Assembly: GCA_963751355.1 (NCBI GenBank)
Contig: CAVVVS010000071.1
Span: 18,353-82,352 of the forward strand
Direction: 5' to 3'
Length of the DNA: 64,000 nucleotides
DNA from: CAVVVS01 sp963751355
GTDB taxonomy: Bacteria > Bacteroidota > Ignavibacteria > Ignavibacteriales > Ignavibacteriaceae
The position numbers and the translations under genes were made by a program. The stretch's first letter is position 1. The number at the start of each line of letters is the position of its first letter. Positions 18,692-28,509 of the stretch are shown here, in pieces. The notes below the pieces were generated by a model. It worked only from the letters and a program-made list of their open reading frames with translations, searched no databases and was not told where the DNA came from.

Positions 18692-20491
18692 ATGAGCCAC
18701 GAAATATTATTAGGACTTGCAGCAATAATTATATTCGGCATTACCGCTCAATGGATAGCGTGGCGTTTCAAATTACCTTCAATCCTGCTGCTGTTGATTT
18801 TTGGATTTGTTGCCGGACCTATTTCCGGTTTGATTAATCCCGATAAATATTTTGGCACCCTTTTATTTCCTATCGTTTCCGTATCGGTTGCTATTATTTT
18901 ATTTGAGGGGGGACTAAGCCTGAAGTTAAATGAACTAAAAGCCGTCGGTAGCGCAGTGCGTAATTTGATAATTATAGGAATACCCGTCACATTAGGTCTT
19001 ATAACATGTTCGGCTTATTTTATTCTTAACTTATCATTCCCAATGTCTCTACTCATGGGTTCAATATTGGTTGTCACGGGTCCCACTGTTATACTTCCGT
19101 TGTTGAGACAGATAAAACCGACTGCTCAACTGAATACCGTATTAAAATGGGAAGGTATTATTAACGATCCGATAGGGGCGTTGTTAGCTATTTTAGTATT
19201 TGAAGGAATTCTTGCAGGCGGTTTTCAAGCAGCTACCGCACAGGCTGCAGCAGGATTTTTTAAAACTGTAATCATTAGTACCATAATCGGATTAGCCGGT
19301 GCTTATATAATTGTTCTTCTTTTAAAATATAAAATAATGCCCGATTTTTTACATAACCCGGTTACATTATCTATTGTTATCGGGATTTTTGCATTATCGA
19401 ATATTATCCAATCGGAGAGCGGATTATTTGCGGTTACGGTGTCCGGTATTTATCTCGCTAATCAAAAAGAAGTTACTTTAAAACATATTGTTGAATTTAA
19501 AGAAAATCTGCGGGTGTTGTTAATATCGGTTCTTTTTATAATGCTTTCAGCCAGGATTAAAATATCTGACATACGCATGATATCAGCGGATAGTTTAATT
19601 TTTGTTGCTTCACTAATTATAATAATCCGACCTTTGGCGGTTTTGATTTCAACCTTCAAAACTTCTTTAAATTGGAAAGAAAAATTGTTTATCTCATGGA
19701 TGGCACCGCGCGGAATAGTTGCAGCAGCAGTGTCTTCATTGTTTGCCATCGAACTATTACGAGCCGGTTATAACATGGCTGAAGAATTAATACCCATCAC
19801 ATTCCTGGTGATAATAGTTACAATTACGGTTTACGGAATTAGTTCAATGCCCCTTGCAAAATGGATGAAGCTTGCAAACCCCAATCCCCATGGCTGCCTT
19901 ATATTAGGTGCTCATTCTTTCGGTAGAGCTATAGGAAAATATTTAAAGGAGAAAGGATTTAATGTTCTATTGATAGATACAAACAGGGCTAATATATCGT
20001 TAGCAAAAATGGAAGGATTAGCCACCCATTGGGGAAGCGTTCTTTCGGAAGAAATAATAAATGATATTGACCTAAACGGTATCGGCAATCTTCTGTCATT
20101 AACTCCCAACGGAGAAGTCAATTCGCTTGCTTGTTTATACTTTTCAAAAGTATTCGGCAGTTCCCGTGTTTATCAACTTTCTGTTGAAGAAAAAGTTGCT
20201 CATCAGGGAAAAGAAGTATCAAAAGATTTAAGAGGTCAAATATTATTCGGTACTACATTTACATTTTCATACCTGCTTGAAAAATTTGATACCGATTTAA
20301 AAATCGGTTCAACTAAAATTACTGCTAAATTTAATTACGAGGATTATTTAAAAAGGAATAAAGATGAAGTAATCATTCCGATGTTTCTGATTGACGATAA
20401 TGAATTAATAATTTATACCAAGAATAATCAACCAGATCCAAAAGAAGGACAAACCTTAATTAGTTTGGTAAAGAAAAAATTGCTCGAATAA
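18692..20491 (+). CDS. CPA1-type cation/proton antiporter with C-terminal TrkA_N domain
   Basis: Residues ~1-395 form about 12 transmembrane helices of the monovalent cation:proton antiporter family, with the transport-site motif EGIINDPIGA (the ND pair) and FEGGLSL. Residues ~405-520 form a Rossmann nucleotide-binding regulatory domain (GCLILGAHSFGRAIGKYL, then LLIDTNRANI), like TrkA/KefC C-termini. A further ~75 residues resemble a TrkA_C tail. It probably exchanges Na+ or K+ for H+ under nucleotide control. I chose the ATG at 18692 because GGGGA lies seven bases upstream; the in-frame ATG at 18674 has no such site. Confidence 0.9.
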   Translation: MSHEILLGLAAIIIFGITAQWIAWRFKLPSILLLLIFGFVAGPISGLINPDKYFGTLLFPIVSVSVAIILFEGGLSLKLNELKAVGSAVRNLIIIGIPVTLGLITCSAYFILNLSFPMSLLMGSILVVTGPTVILPLLRQIKPTAQLNTVLKWEGIINDPIGALLAILVFEGILAGGFQAATAQAAAGFFKTVIISTIIGLAGAYIIVLLLKYKIMPDFLHNPVTLSIVIGIFALSNIIQSESGLFAVTVSGIYLANQKEVTLKHIVEFKENLRVLLISVLFIMLSARIKISDIRMISADSLIFVASLIIIIRPLAVLISTFKTSLNWKEKLFISWMAPRGIVAAAVSSLFAIELLRAGYNMAEELIPITFLVIIVTITVYGISSMPLAKWMKLANPNPHGCLILGAHSFGRAIGKYLKEKGFNVLLIDTNRANISLAKMEGLATHWGSVLSEEIINDIDLNGIGNLLSLTPNGEVNSLACLYFSKVFGSSRVYQLSVEEKVAHQGKEVSKDLRGQILFGTTFTFSYLLEKFDTDLKIGSTKITAKFNYEDYLKRNKDEVIIPMFLIDDNELIIYTKNNQPDPKEGQTLISLVKKKLLE

Positions 20492-20812
20492 CTACATGTT
20501 CATATTACAAAAAATATCTATGAATATTATTCCGTGAAAGTTTAGGGAAGATAATATTCAATGTGAGATAAAATACACTCTGTATATTAAATTTCTATGT
20601 CTATTTAATTTATCAAAAAAAATATACAGTTTGAAACATCGAGCGATCAGTTAAAAATATGGATAATTCCTTAGAAAATAATATAATCCCAGCATGTGTT
20701 CCAATACTCATCGTTTATTTTAGAATTTCTTTAAAATTAAAGAATAGTTTAAGAGTATAAAAAACATTTTGTTTTATATACATATAAGTTTTTAATAATT
20801 CTTCGAGTTTAT
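20492..20812. other. Intergenic region, no gene seen
   Basis: A 321-base AT-rich gap between two co-directed genes. The only structure noted is an 8-base inverted repeat (CTGTATAT at 20580-20587 with ATATACAG at 20622-20629). No RNA gene or good ribosome-binding site is visible except just upstream of the next gene. Confidence 0.5.
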
Positions 20813-21715
20813 ATGATGATACATTTTACAGACTTCCAATTGGGGTTTACGTTCGCTCTTGTACTATTTTCAATTACTTTAATGCTAATATTAATGAGAA
20901 GGACAAATTCTATTTTAAAAAGTATTAAAATATCAGCAGCAATGATTTTGTTTACAGTTATTACGCTTTGTTGGGGATTTATGTCTGGAAGTATAGTTAA
21001 AAGTAAAAATGAGGCAATTCTTCCAATATTAAATCTTCCCGGCTCTGGAATATTTGAAAAACCGGAAGCAGAAAAACGGATCGAACAACATAAAGTACTT
21101 AATAAAGATAGTTTGAATCTTACTTTATCTGAAAGAGTAGCACATGTTTACGGTATAAACGAATTTCCAAAAGTGAAGAGTATGACTTATACATTTAATG
21201 TAAAGTTTAACGGAAAGGAATTTCACAGGACCTGGAAATGGAATCCAAAAACGGAAAAAATTACGTATTGGGGAAAAGACAGTACAGGTAAGGAAATAAA
21301 ATTTTCTTATAGCCGGAAAGAGAAAATGGATGAAAAGACAAAAAAGATAGATGCTGCTTTTATAAACGATAATTACTGGCTGCTTTTCCCTTTTCATTTG
21401 GTCTGGGATGATCATGTTGATATTAAGGATGTAGGAATGAAAGATTTTCCTATCGGTAAAGGTAAGGGTAATTGCGTGATGGTTAAATATCAGGGCGATT
21501 ACGGTTACACTCCTGGTGATGAATTTGAGTTGTTCCTAAATAAAGATTATACAATTCATCAGTGGATTTACATGCACGGCGGCAGCTCAAAAAATCCTCG
21601 TCCGGCAACATGGGAAGGGGACAAGAAATTCGGTAAAATTATGATATCAACCGCGCATTACGGACCAAATAAAAAATTTAAACTTTGGTTTTCGAATGTG
21701 AAGGTTGAATATTAA
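20813..21715 (+). CDS. Membrane-anchored protein with LolA-like extracytoplasmic domain
   Basis: Two hydrophobic helices (about 10-30, FTFALVLFSITLMLILM; about 40-58, ISAAMILFTVITLCWGFM) are followed by a ~240-residue soluble domain. That domain holds YTFNVKFNGKEFHRTWKWNP, DNYWLLFPFHLVWDDHVD and a run of beta strands ending KFKLWFSNVKVEY. The pattern resembles uncharacterised outer-membrane lipoprotein-sorting-like (LolA-type beta-barrel) proteins of Bacteroidota, but I assign this only by the arrangement of strands and aromatic motifs. It stands alone and ends at a strong terminator. Substrate unknown. Confidence 0.7.
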   Translation: MMIHFTDFQLGFTFALVLFSITLMLILMRRTNSILKSIKISAAMILFTVITLCWGFMSGSIVKSKNEAILPILNLPGSGIFEKPEAEKRIEQHKVLNKDSLNLTLSERVAHVYGINEFPKVKSMTYTFNVKFNGKEFHRTWKWNPKTEKITYWGKDSTGKEIKFSYSRKEKMDEKTKKIDAAFINDNYWLLFPFHLVWDDHVDIKDVGMKDFPIGKGKGNCVMVKYQGDYGYTPGDEFELFLNKDYTIHQWIYMHGGSSKNPRPATWEGDKKFGKIMISTAHYGPNKKFKLWFSNVKVEY

Positions 21716-21747
21716 TGATGTAGTCAAAAAAATTATTAGTTTATTTT

Positions 21748-21775
21748 AGCCTCTGATTTATTTAGAGGCTTTTTT
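21748..21775 (+). terminator. Rho-independent terminator after the LolA-like gene
   Basis: AGCCTCT (21748-21754) pairs perfectly with AGAGGCT (21764-21770) around a 9-base loop, followed directly by a run of T. It lies 32 bases after the plus-strand stop, between two convergent genes. The T-run makes it a plus-strand terminator. Confidence 0.85.
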
Positions 21776-21789
21776 GCTTAAAACTGTTT

Positions 21790-22323
21790 TTAATTAGAAT
21801 AGTCACCCACACTTATAAATCTACCTGCTCCGAGATAAAAATTTGTATTAAGGATTTTTTCAACATACGTTTCTTTTAATTGTTCTTTATTTTGTTTCGG
21901 ATTAATAGCAAAATAATCGACAAACCCGCCGCCGCTTTTTGCTTTTTGCGACATCAATCGAAAATAATAATTCCCTTTTGCATCTTTTATATTAGTGCCT
22001 GTTTTACCTACGAGTGCGGTGTCGGAGGGATTAATAATAATCCGGTCATTAGTATAATCGTTAACAAAAAAGCAACCGGAATTATCGTTAAGAAAATGAA
22101 CATTTGTAATAAATTTTTTGACTAAGGCAGTATCTATATTGCCTTTTGAATCTAGTGCAATGTTGCTTAATCCTTCTGCCGTAACATGAACTGCAGTCTT
22201 CAAAACTTCTCTCCGGTTCTCGATATAATTGTTCGAAGAATAGTTATTTGCTTTTTTACTCTTTAAGCAGCCGACGGCTAAAAAGGATAAAAGAATCATG
22301 GAAATTGCTAAATATTTTTTCAT
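21790..22323 (-). CDS. Lipoprotein with a single Cache sensor domain
   Basis: The start at 22321-22323 is supported by a GGAG site seven bases upstream. It gives a lipoprotein signal MKKYLAISMILLSFLAVGC with the lipobox Cys at residue 19. The rest (about 40-177) resembles a single Cache domain: the FITNVHFLNDNSGCFFVND strand pair, then RIIINPSDTALVGKTGTNI, DAKGNYYFRLMSQKAKSGGG, and a terminal FYLGAGRFI. Cache domains normally sit on chemoreceptors or kinases and bind small metabolites. Here there is no transmembrane helix or output domain, so it is a free-standing lipid-anchored sensor or binding protein. Its partner is unknown. Confidence 0.8.
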   Translation of the reverse strand: MKKYLAISMILLSFLAVGCLKSKKANNYSSNNYIENRREVLKTAVHVTAEGLSNIALDSKGNIDTALVKKFITNVHFLNDNSGCFFVNDYTNDRIIINPSDTALVGKTGTNIKDAKGNYYFRLMSQKAKSGGGFVDYFAINPKQNKEQLKETYVEKILNTNFYLGAGRFISVGDYSN

Positions 22324-22556
22324 CACAAAACTCCATATTATTAATATCACGTCATTTTCGTTACAAATCACATAACGATTCAATTTGTAAATTAAAATTC
22401 TTATATTGAAATCCAATCATCAAAAATTATAAAAGTTTTAGTAAAAAATTGTTGAAATTGAATACAGCATTCTATTTAACCCTCTATGTTTTGATAACAA
22501 ATATAAAATAGTACAATCAAAAATAATCTATTTAATGATAAACAAGGGACATATCA

Positions 22557-24056
22557 TTGCTAAAACAACTCTTTAAAACCAAAAGTCTTGATAAATTAAT
22601 TGGTGAAGGTGAAAAACCCGAACATCAACTAAAACGTGTACTGGGCGCCTTTGATGTTGTAATTTTAGGGATCGGCGCTATAATCGGTGCCGGTATTTTC
22701 GCCACTATCGGAACGGCAGCAGCTGGTGATGCATTAAGACCGGGAGCTGGACCCGCTCTAATGCTTTCTTTTGTATTAACGGCAATTGCCTGCGGATTTG
22801 CCGCTCTTTGTTATGCCGAGTTTGCTTCAATGGTTCCGATTTCCGGCAGTGCTTATACTTATTCTTACGGAACTCTCGGCGAGCTGGTTGCATGGATAAT
22901 CGGCTGGGATTTAATAATCGAGTATGCCGTCGGTAATGTTGCCGTTGCTATCAGCTGGGCAAATTATTTTAAAACGTTTGTCGCGGGATTTGGTATTCAT
23001 ATTCCCAACTGGATGTCGATCGATTATAGAACTGCTGAAAAAATTCCCGGACTTCTGGAACATGCCCCGCATCTGTTCGGAGTTCCCATTGTTTTTAATC
23101 TTCCGGCGTTTGGAATTGTTGCTTTTATAACTGTTATCCTTGTGCTCGGAATTAAAGAAAGCGCAAGATTTACAACCATTATGGTTATCATTAAGCTTTT
23201 GGTATTAGGACTATTTGTGGCGATTGGTTTCTTTTGGTTTAAACCGTCTAATTGGGTTCCATTTGCGCCCAACGGCTGGTCGGGTATACAAGCTGGAGCA
23301 GCAGTTGTCTTTTTTGCCTACATCGGATTTGATGCTGTGTCTACGGTTGCCGAGGAAGTTCGAAATCCTAAGCGTGATATGCCTATCGGAATTATCGGTT
23401 CATTAATTATCAGTACCATTATTTATATACTCGTTGCCGCCGCATTCACCGGAATGATACCTTACAAAGCATTGGTAAAAACATTAGCAACAAGTCAAGC
23501 CGAGCCGTTAACACTGGCGGTTCAGTATGTTCACATTAAAAACTGGGGAAATTTTCTTGTAGGCGTTATTGCCTTCGGATCTGTAATTGCTCATACGGCG
23601 GTGCTTCTGGTATTCCAACTCGGACAGCCGAGAATATTTTTCTCTATGGCGCGTGACGGATTATTGCCGCCCAGTTTTGCAAAAGTTCATCCCAAATACA
23701 GAACACCTTTTGTAACTACAATTTTCACAGGTCTTATCGTCGGTGTTACCGCAATGTTTACTACTATAGATGAAATGGTGGATTTAACCAACATTGGAAC
23801 GTTATTTGCATTTATACTTGTGTGTGCCGGCATTATAATTTTAAGAAAAAGAGAGCCGAATCGTCCCAGAGCATTTAAAACTCCTCTTGTTCCTCTAGTT
23901 CCTATATTGGGGATTATCGCTTGTCTTTATTTGATAATGGGTCTTCCCTGGATTACATACGTTCGTTTCGCTGGTTGGCTTGTTATTGGTATGGTAGTTT
24001 ACTTCTCATACGGGTATAAGAGAAGCAGACTCAGGAATGAATTGACGAAAGACTGA
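22557..24056 (+). CDS. APC-superfamily amino-acid permease, cationic amino-acid transporter type
   Basis: About 12-14 transmembrane helices over 499 residues. The first helix has the hallmark IGAIIGAGIFATIG substrate-binding loop, and later segments GFDAVSTVAEEVRNPKRDMPIGI and CYAEFASMVPISGSAYTY are typical of the CAT/YfnA branch of the APC family. It probably imports amino acids by proton symport or exchange; specificity cannot be read. The TTG start at 22557 is supported by AAGGGA seven bases upstream, and no ATG fits before the conserved first helix. It is followed by a terminator and a second permease. Confidence 0.92.
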   Translation: MLKQLFKTKSLDKLIGEGEKPEHQLKRVLGAFDVVILGIGAIIGAGIFATIGTAAAGDALRPGAGPALMLSFVLTAIACGFAALCYAEFASMVPISGSAYTYSYGTLGELVAWIIGWDLIIEYAVGNVAVAISWANYFKTFVAGFGIHIPNWMSIDYRTAEKIPGLLEHAPHLFGVPIVFNLPAFGIVAFITVILVLGIKESARFTTIMVIIKLLVLGLFVAIGFFWFKPSNWVPFAPNGWSGIQAGAAVVFFAYIGFDAVSTVAEEVRNPKRDMPIGIIGSLIISTIIYILVAAAFTGMIPYKALVKTLATSQAEPLTLAVQYVHIKNWGNFLVGVIAFGSVIAHTAVLLVFQLGQPRIFFSMARDGLLPPSFAKVHPKYRTPFVTTIFTGLIVGVTAMFTTIDEMVDLTNIGTLFAFILVCAGIIILRKREPNRPRAFKTPLVPLVPILGIIACLYLIMGLPWITYVRFAGWLVIGMVVYFSYGYKRSRLRNELTKD

Positions 24057-24111
24057 TAAATTATTTATTACAGTGCTGGCTTTCGTTATGAATGCGTATA
24101 CGGCATATTGC

Positions 24112-24142
24112 GGCAGGAATGCAATTATTTTCCTGCCTTTTT
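24112..24142 (+). terminator. Rho-independent terminator between the two permease genes
   Basis: GGCAGGAA (24112-24119) pairs perfectly with TTCCTGCC (24130-24137) around a 10-base loop and is followed by five T residues. This separates transcription of the two permease genes despite their shared orientation. Confidence 0.88.
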
Positions 24143-24207
24143 CTTTAATTTGCTCATATTTAGATATCGTTAATAGTTGGAAATTACAATAATAGCGGAT
24201 TTGTAAT

Positions 24208-25572
24208 TTGAACACTCCTTCAAAATCACAAAAACTAGAAAGAGGTTTAGGCTTAAAAGAGGCTACCGCACTCAACATGATTGACATGGTGGGAATAGGT
24301 CCGTTCATTGTTTTGCCTATTGTAATTAAGGAAATGAACGGACCGCAGTGTATGCTTGCATGGGTTTTCGGTGCACTGCTGGCTTTTATGGACGGATTTG
24401 TATGGGCAGAGTTAGGCGCGGCTATGCCTGAAGCAGGCGGAAGCTATGTTTTTTTAAGAGAAATTTACGGGCGGCATATCTGGGGAAAATTATTTTCTTT
24501 CCTTTTAATCTGGCAGACTATCTTTCAAGCACCGCTTGTTATTGCTTCTGGTTCTATTGGATTTTCGCAGTACGTTACTTATCTGGTTCCGCTAGGTCCG
24601 GCGGGACAAAAAATTATTTCTGGTCTTTTAGTAATTACACTCGTTATTTTGCTCTACAGAAATATTACCACGGTTGGTAAAATTTCGTTATTTCTCTGGA
24701 TTGGAGTAATCGCAACAATAATCTGGCTGATTTTTGGAGGTGTTACTCATTTTAACCCGGATCTTGCTTTCGATTTCCCGAAAGGAGCTTTTAGTTTTTC
24801 TTTCCTGTTCTTTGCCGGTTTGGGAAGCGCATCGGTTGAAACCATCTATACTTATTTGGGTTATTATAATATTACTAATCTTGGTTCAGAGTTGAAGGCG
24901 CCCGAAAAAAACATACCTAAAAGTATTTTTATTTCTATTGCAGGAATTGCGGTTTTGTATCTTGCCATGCAGCTTTGCATACTTGGAGTTATACCATGGC
25001 GTGAAGCAATGAACTCACATTTTATAGTCAGTACATTTGTCGAACGGATTTACGGATCACGTGCTGCTGATGTGGCAACTATATTAATCCTCTGGATAGC
25101 CTTCTCTTCACTTTTTTCGTCTATGCTCGGTTATTCGAGGATTCCATATGCGGCGGCGCTGGACGGAACATTCTTCAAAGTCTTTTCACGAGTTCATCCT
25201 AAAAAACATTTTCCGCATGTTTCGCTTCTTGCAATAGGTGCTATTGCATTTGTATTTAGTCTATTATTTAAATTGAAAGAAGTAATCAGTGCGATTCTAG
25301 CGATGAGAATACTTGTTCAATTTATTGGACAAGCATTCGGAGTTATTTTTGTCCGGTACAGTCAGCCATCATTTAAACTGCCTTTTAAAATGTGGTTTTA
25401 TCCTATCCCTGCACTGATTGCAATTCTTATGTGGATAGGATTGTTCTTGTCTACCGGGATGTTCTTTGCGCTAGGCGGTGTAGTGGTGATGCTGATTGGC
25501 TCCATCATCTTTTTCATGCGTTCTTATTTTATGAAGAACTGGCCATTTGAAATTAGAGAGATGAATGATTAA
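24208..25572 (+). CDS. APC-superfamily amino-acid permease, second type
   Basis: A 454-residue polytopic protein with about 12 helices. GLGLKEATALNMIDMVGIGPF at the N-terminus is a variant of the APC first-helix motif, and FVWAELGAAMPEAGGSYVFLRE and SVETIYTYLGYYNITNLGSELK follow in the expected order. It is only distantly similar to the neighbouring permease and is not a recent duplicate. The TTG at 24208 is the only start before the conserved region, since an in-frame stop lies six bases upstream of it. Likely amino-acid uptake; specificity unknown. Confidence 0.88.
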   Translation: MNTPSKSQKLERGLGLKEATALNMIDMVGIGPFIVLPIVIKEMNGPQCMLAWVFGALLAFMDGFVWAELGAAMPEAGGSYVFLREIYGRHIWGKLFSFLLIWQTIFQAPLVIASGSIGFSQYVTYLVPLGPAGQKIISGLLVITLVILLYRNITTVGKISLFLWIGVIATIIWLIFGGVTHFNPDLAFDFPKGAFSFSFLFFAGLGSASVETIYTYLGYYNITNLGSELKAPEKNIPKSIFISIAGIAVLYLAMQLCILGVIPWREAMNSHFIVSTFVERIYGSRAADVATILILWIAFSSLFSSMLGYSRIPYAAALDGTFFKVFSRVHPKKHFPHVSLLAIGAIAFVFSLLFKLKEVISAILAMRILVQFIGQAFGVIFVRYSQPSFKLPFKMWFYPIPALIAILMWIGLFLSTGMFFALGGVVVMLIGSIIFFMRSYFMKNWPFEIREMND

Positions 25573-25763
25573 TACTTAACTCAAATATTAAATGTATCTG
25601 AAAACGATGCTGAATTTTTAGTTGTTTCTAATCCGGCTGTCAAAAACGATAGGATTAATTTAGAATAAGCAAGCAGCGAATTGCGGAAACGATTCCTGTC
25701 CTTCAAAAAAATGTGTTCTTGTAATCCTGAAATTTGTACAAGGCATTGGGACAATGTAAAATC

Positions 25764-26615
25764 TCAATTAAAAGTTGATCCCGTAATGTTTGAACTTAGA
25801 TTCCAAAGTTCTTCCCCAAGTTTGTTATTATAAGATAACGCAGAAGACTTACTAATATCTTTGCGGAAATAATACTTTCCGGAAGTATTTTCTACGTCTT
25901 TGGAAGTTGATAAATAGACAATCGCCTTTGCTGCTTTCGAAGGTGAAATCAGAGTACGTTTTGATAGATAAAATATATAGTGTTTTGCCCAGGAAATTAG
26001 CCCGTCGTTTCTTCCCAAGTTTGTAGCAACACCGCCGGGATCCATTGCATTGACAGTAATATTTGTTCCTTTCAATCTCCTTGAAATTTCATATGTAAAT
26101 AAAATAATAGCGAGTTTCGACTGACCGTATGCAGTGCGTCTATCATAATTTTTAGGATTCTTAATATCATCAATATCAATCGATGCTTTCCAATGTGCAC
26201 TAGATGAAACATTAATTATTCTGGCTCCTTGTACATGTTTCATCAGATCAAGCAAAGATAGTGTTAATGCAAAATGACCCAGATAATTTGTTGCGAAGGT
26301 AAGCTCTATGCCATCTATTGATTTTTGGTAATGCTGGTACCTGGCTCCTGCGTTATTTACAAGCACATCAATATTATCATATTTGTTTTTAATTTTATCG
26401 CATAAAGCGTTTACTTCTGAAATTGAGGAAATATCAGCTTTTAAAAAATTAACATTTACGCCGTATTTTGTCTTTACTTTCCGGGCAATTTTATTTCCTT
26501 CCTTTTCGTTTCGACCGGTAATTATAAGATTAAAACCTTCCCGTCCCAAACCCATACTGCAAGCCTTACCAATACCGGATGTGGCTCCTGTAATTAATGC
26601 TGTTTTTGTTAACAT
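25764..26615 (-). CDS. Short-chain dehydrogenase/reductase, retinol dehydrogenase-like
   Basis: A 283-residue classical-type SDR. The cofactor loop TGATSGIG is at residues 9-16, the NNAG motif (VLVNNAGAR) near 90, the catalytic Ser in INVSSSAHW near 140, and the YGQSK Tyr/Lys pair near 165. ITGRNEKEG after strand two suggests NADP(H). The order and the TNYLGHFALTLSLLDL segment resemble the RDH11-14/WWOX-like branch, often acting on lipophilic alcohols or ketones. It stands alone, convergent with the upstream permease gene. Substrate unknown. Confidence 0.9.
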   Translation of the reverse strand: MLTKTALITGATSGIGKACSMGLGREGFNLIITGRNEKEGNKIARKVKTKYGVNVNFLKADISSISEVNALCDKIKNKYDNIDVLVNNAGARYQHYQKSIDGIELTFATNYLGHFALTLSLLDLMKHVQGARIINVSSSAHWKASIDIDDIKNPKNYDRRTAYGQSKLAIILFTYEISRRLKGTNITVNAMDPGGVATNLGRNDGLISWAKHYIFYLSKRTLISPSKAAKAIVYLSTSKDVENTSGKYYFRKDISKSSALSYNNKLGEELWNLSSNITGSTFN

Positions 26616-27114
26616 AATAATTCCATTAATTTATATGATTTTTTTCCAAACATCATATAGAGGTTTATAAAAGTTTGTCTCCATTATTTTCTCGAATCGA
26701 ACTTCAACTTCCGTAATTATTTCGTTTTTACTTAATTAAATCATCTCTGCATTTTTGATTATAGATTTAATATACTATCTTTTCTATTCTTACGCTACAA
26801 TAGAAATGCGCAATTTTATTTTGACTTTTTTTAGTGAAGGTATACTGCTTTTAATAGATCTTCATCCAACAATTATAATTGCCTCAGTTGTATCCAATAT
26901 AATTTTAAGTTTAAATAAAAATTCAAAATTAAATCTATTGTCCAACTTTTTTAGACAACATTATTAATTTTGACTAATTTGCTAAATAAATTTTGCATAA
27001 CATTTAAATGTTACAGCATCAAATATTTTTAGAATGCTCGATCTATTTTTTAGAGACAATTTAAAATCTATGGAAATATTTGCAGCAAAAAAAAAGAATT
27101 ATCCTGAAGGTGAG
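26616..27114. other. Intergenic region with only weak open frames
   Basis: This AT-rich stretch separates divergent genes. A 70-codon plus-strand frame (26755-26967, TTG start) has no ribosome-binding site or recognisable motif and I do not call it. No RNA gene is seen. Confidence 0.45.
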
Positions 27115-27330
27115 ATGATAAAAACAATAAAGCAAATAAAAAAAATAATTGTAGGCATAATCGGATTTACAATTCTTTTTATTGGTGTACTGCTGATTGT
27201 TCTGCCCGGTCCGGCTTTTATAGTAATTCCGCTGGGACTCGGAATTCTTGCAACGGAATTCGTTTGGGCAAGAAAAATATTAAATAAGGATAAAGATAAA
27301 TTCAAGAAAAAAACTAATAATTTAAAATAG
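27115..27330 (+). CDS. PGPGW-family transmembrane protein
   Basis: About 71 residues from the ATG at 27115 (upstream AAGG, spacing short). A hydrophobic helix (IIVGIIGFTILFIGVLLIVL) leads into LPGPAFIVIPLGLGILATEFVWAR, which fits the small PGPGW-type membrane protein family, and a Lys-rich tail. The function of the family is unknown. Two earlier in-frame ATGs (27034 and 27070) would add up to 27 residues without obvious function. The next gene starts about 57 bases later in the same direction. Confidence 0.75.
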   Translation: MIKTIKQIKKIIVGIIGFTILFIGVLLIVLPGPAFIVIPLGLGILATEFVWARKILNKDKDKFKKKTNNLK

Positions 27331-27386
27331 AATTGGTGCAGAATCTTCAAAGGTATTTTGTTATTCTAATAACATCGAAAGCAAAT

Positions 27387-28328
27387 ATGAATTTTAAAAT
27401 GTATGAATCACATAGAATCCTGAAAATTATTCTTACAATGAATTTTCTTTTACTACTATCGGCATTTTTTTTAACAGGCTGCCGGAAGCCTCTTAGCCAA
27501 AAGGGAAATCCTGCTTACATTGCACAAATAAAAGAATGGCACGAAGAAAGAATTGAAAACTTAAAAAAACCTAACGGCTGGTTAAACCTTGTGGGCTTGT
27601 ACTGGCTAAAAGACGGCGAAAACACATTTGGTTCCGATAGTGCAAACTCAATTATTTTCCCGGATAAAGCTCCGAAGTATATGGGCGTATTTAGATTAAA
27701 TAACGGTAAGGCAACTGTAAAAATAAACACCGGTTTAAATGTAACTAACAACGGCAGTCCTGTAACGGAAATGGAATTGCAAAATGATTTATCGGCTTCC
27801 CCAACCATATTGGAATACAATTCGCTGCGATGGTTTATAATTAAAAGGGGGGATAACATGTACGGTGTGAGACTACGCGATTTAGATGCACCGCTTGTAA
27901 AAAACTTTGAAGACATAAAAACATTTCCGGTTAATGAGGATTGGAGAATCATGGCGGAATTTGTCAAGTACAACGCACCTAAAGTTATTTCAGTTCCAAG
28001 CATAATCGGAACCGTAGACCAGGATACACTTCCTGGCTATCTTTCTTTTGTTCTCAACGGAAAAAAATACAAATTAGATCCCGTAGTTGAAGGAAATGAA
28101 TTCTTCATAATATTTGCTGATGAGACAAACGGAAAGGAAACTTACGGTGCCGGAAGATTTTTATATGCGGCAATGCCGGAGTCAGCCGGAAAAACAATTT
28201 TAGATTTCAACAAAGCTTATAATCCTCCTTGTGCCTTTACTGAATTTGCTACATGTCCTCTTCCCCCGAAAGATAATTATCTTCATTTGAAGATAACAGC
28301 AGGTGAAAAAAAGTATGGGGAAGAATAA
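27387..28328 (+). CDS. DUF1684 lipoprotein
   Basis: A lipoprotein signal (IILTMNFLLLLSAFFLTGC, lipobox FLTGC) is followed by a DUF1684 domain covering nearly the whole protein. The recognisable blocks are HEERIENLKKPNGWLNLVGL, then YWLKDGENTFG, GSDSANSIIFP, the central WRIMAEFVKY, and the C-terminal GAGRFLYAAMP with FNKAYNPPCAFTEFATCPLP. The last block is the family signature. No biochemical role is established for the family. I chose the ATG at 27387 to keep the basic residues before the signal helix; a GTG frame extends to 27333. No strong ribosome-binding site distinguishes the options. Confidence 0.85.
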   Translation: MNFKMYESHRILKIILTMNFLLLLSAFFLTGCRKPLSQKGNPAYIAQIKEWHEERIENLKKPNGWLNLVGLYWLKDGENTFGSDSANSIIFPDKAPKYMGVFRLNNGKATVKINTGLNVTNNGSPVTEMELQNDLSASPTILEYNSLRWFIIKRGDNMYGVRLRDLDAPLVKNFEDIKTFPVNEDWRIMAEFVKYNAPKVISVPSIIGTVDQDTLPGYLSFVLNGKKYKLDPVVEGNEFFIIFADETNGKETYGAGRFLYAAMPESAGKTILDFNKAYNPPCAFTEFATCPLPPKDNYLHLKITAGEKKYGEE

Positions 28329-28376
28329 CACTAGTATTTATTTAATAAATGAGTCTACTCTAAAAATGGTTTAAAT

Positions 28377-28450
28377 GTCATTCTGAGGGAGCGAAGCGAC
28401 TGAAGAATCTTTCATATTATAATGAGTTAGAGATTCTTCCCTTCGTTCAT
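28377..28450. repeat. TGTCAT-type palindromic intergenic repeat, copy 1
   Basis: TGTCATTCTGAGGGAGCGAA opens an element whose inner arms GAAGAATCT (28402-28410) and AGATTCTTC (28431-28439) are perfect complements, with flanking GAGCGAAGCG and CCCTTCGTTC also roughly complementary. Related elements are at 33480-33607, 40242-40340 and 41404-41477, all between genes. Confidence 0.65.
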
Positions 28451-28509
28451 AATAAAGCGTCTGAGCTTTTTAGGGCGGGCTCATAAATAGCCATTATTAT
28501 TTTTTTCAA

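Noticed and set aside
26755..26967. 70-codon plus-strand frame with hydrophobic residues
   Set aside because: TTG start without a ribosome-binding site in very AT-rich DNA; hydrophobic codons arise by chance there.
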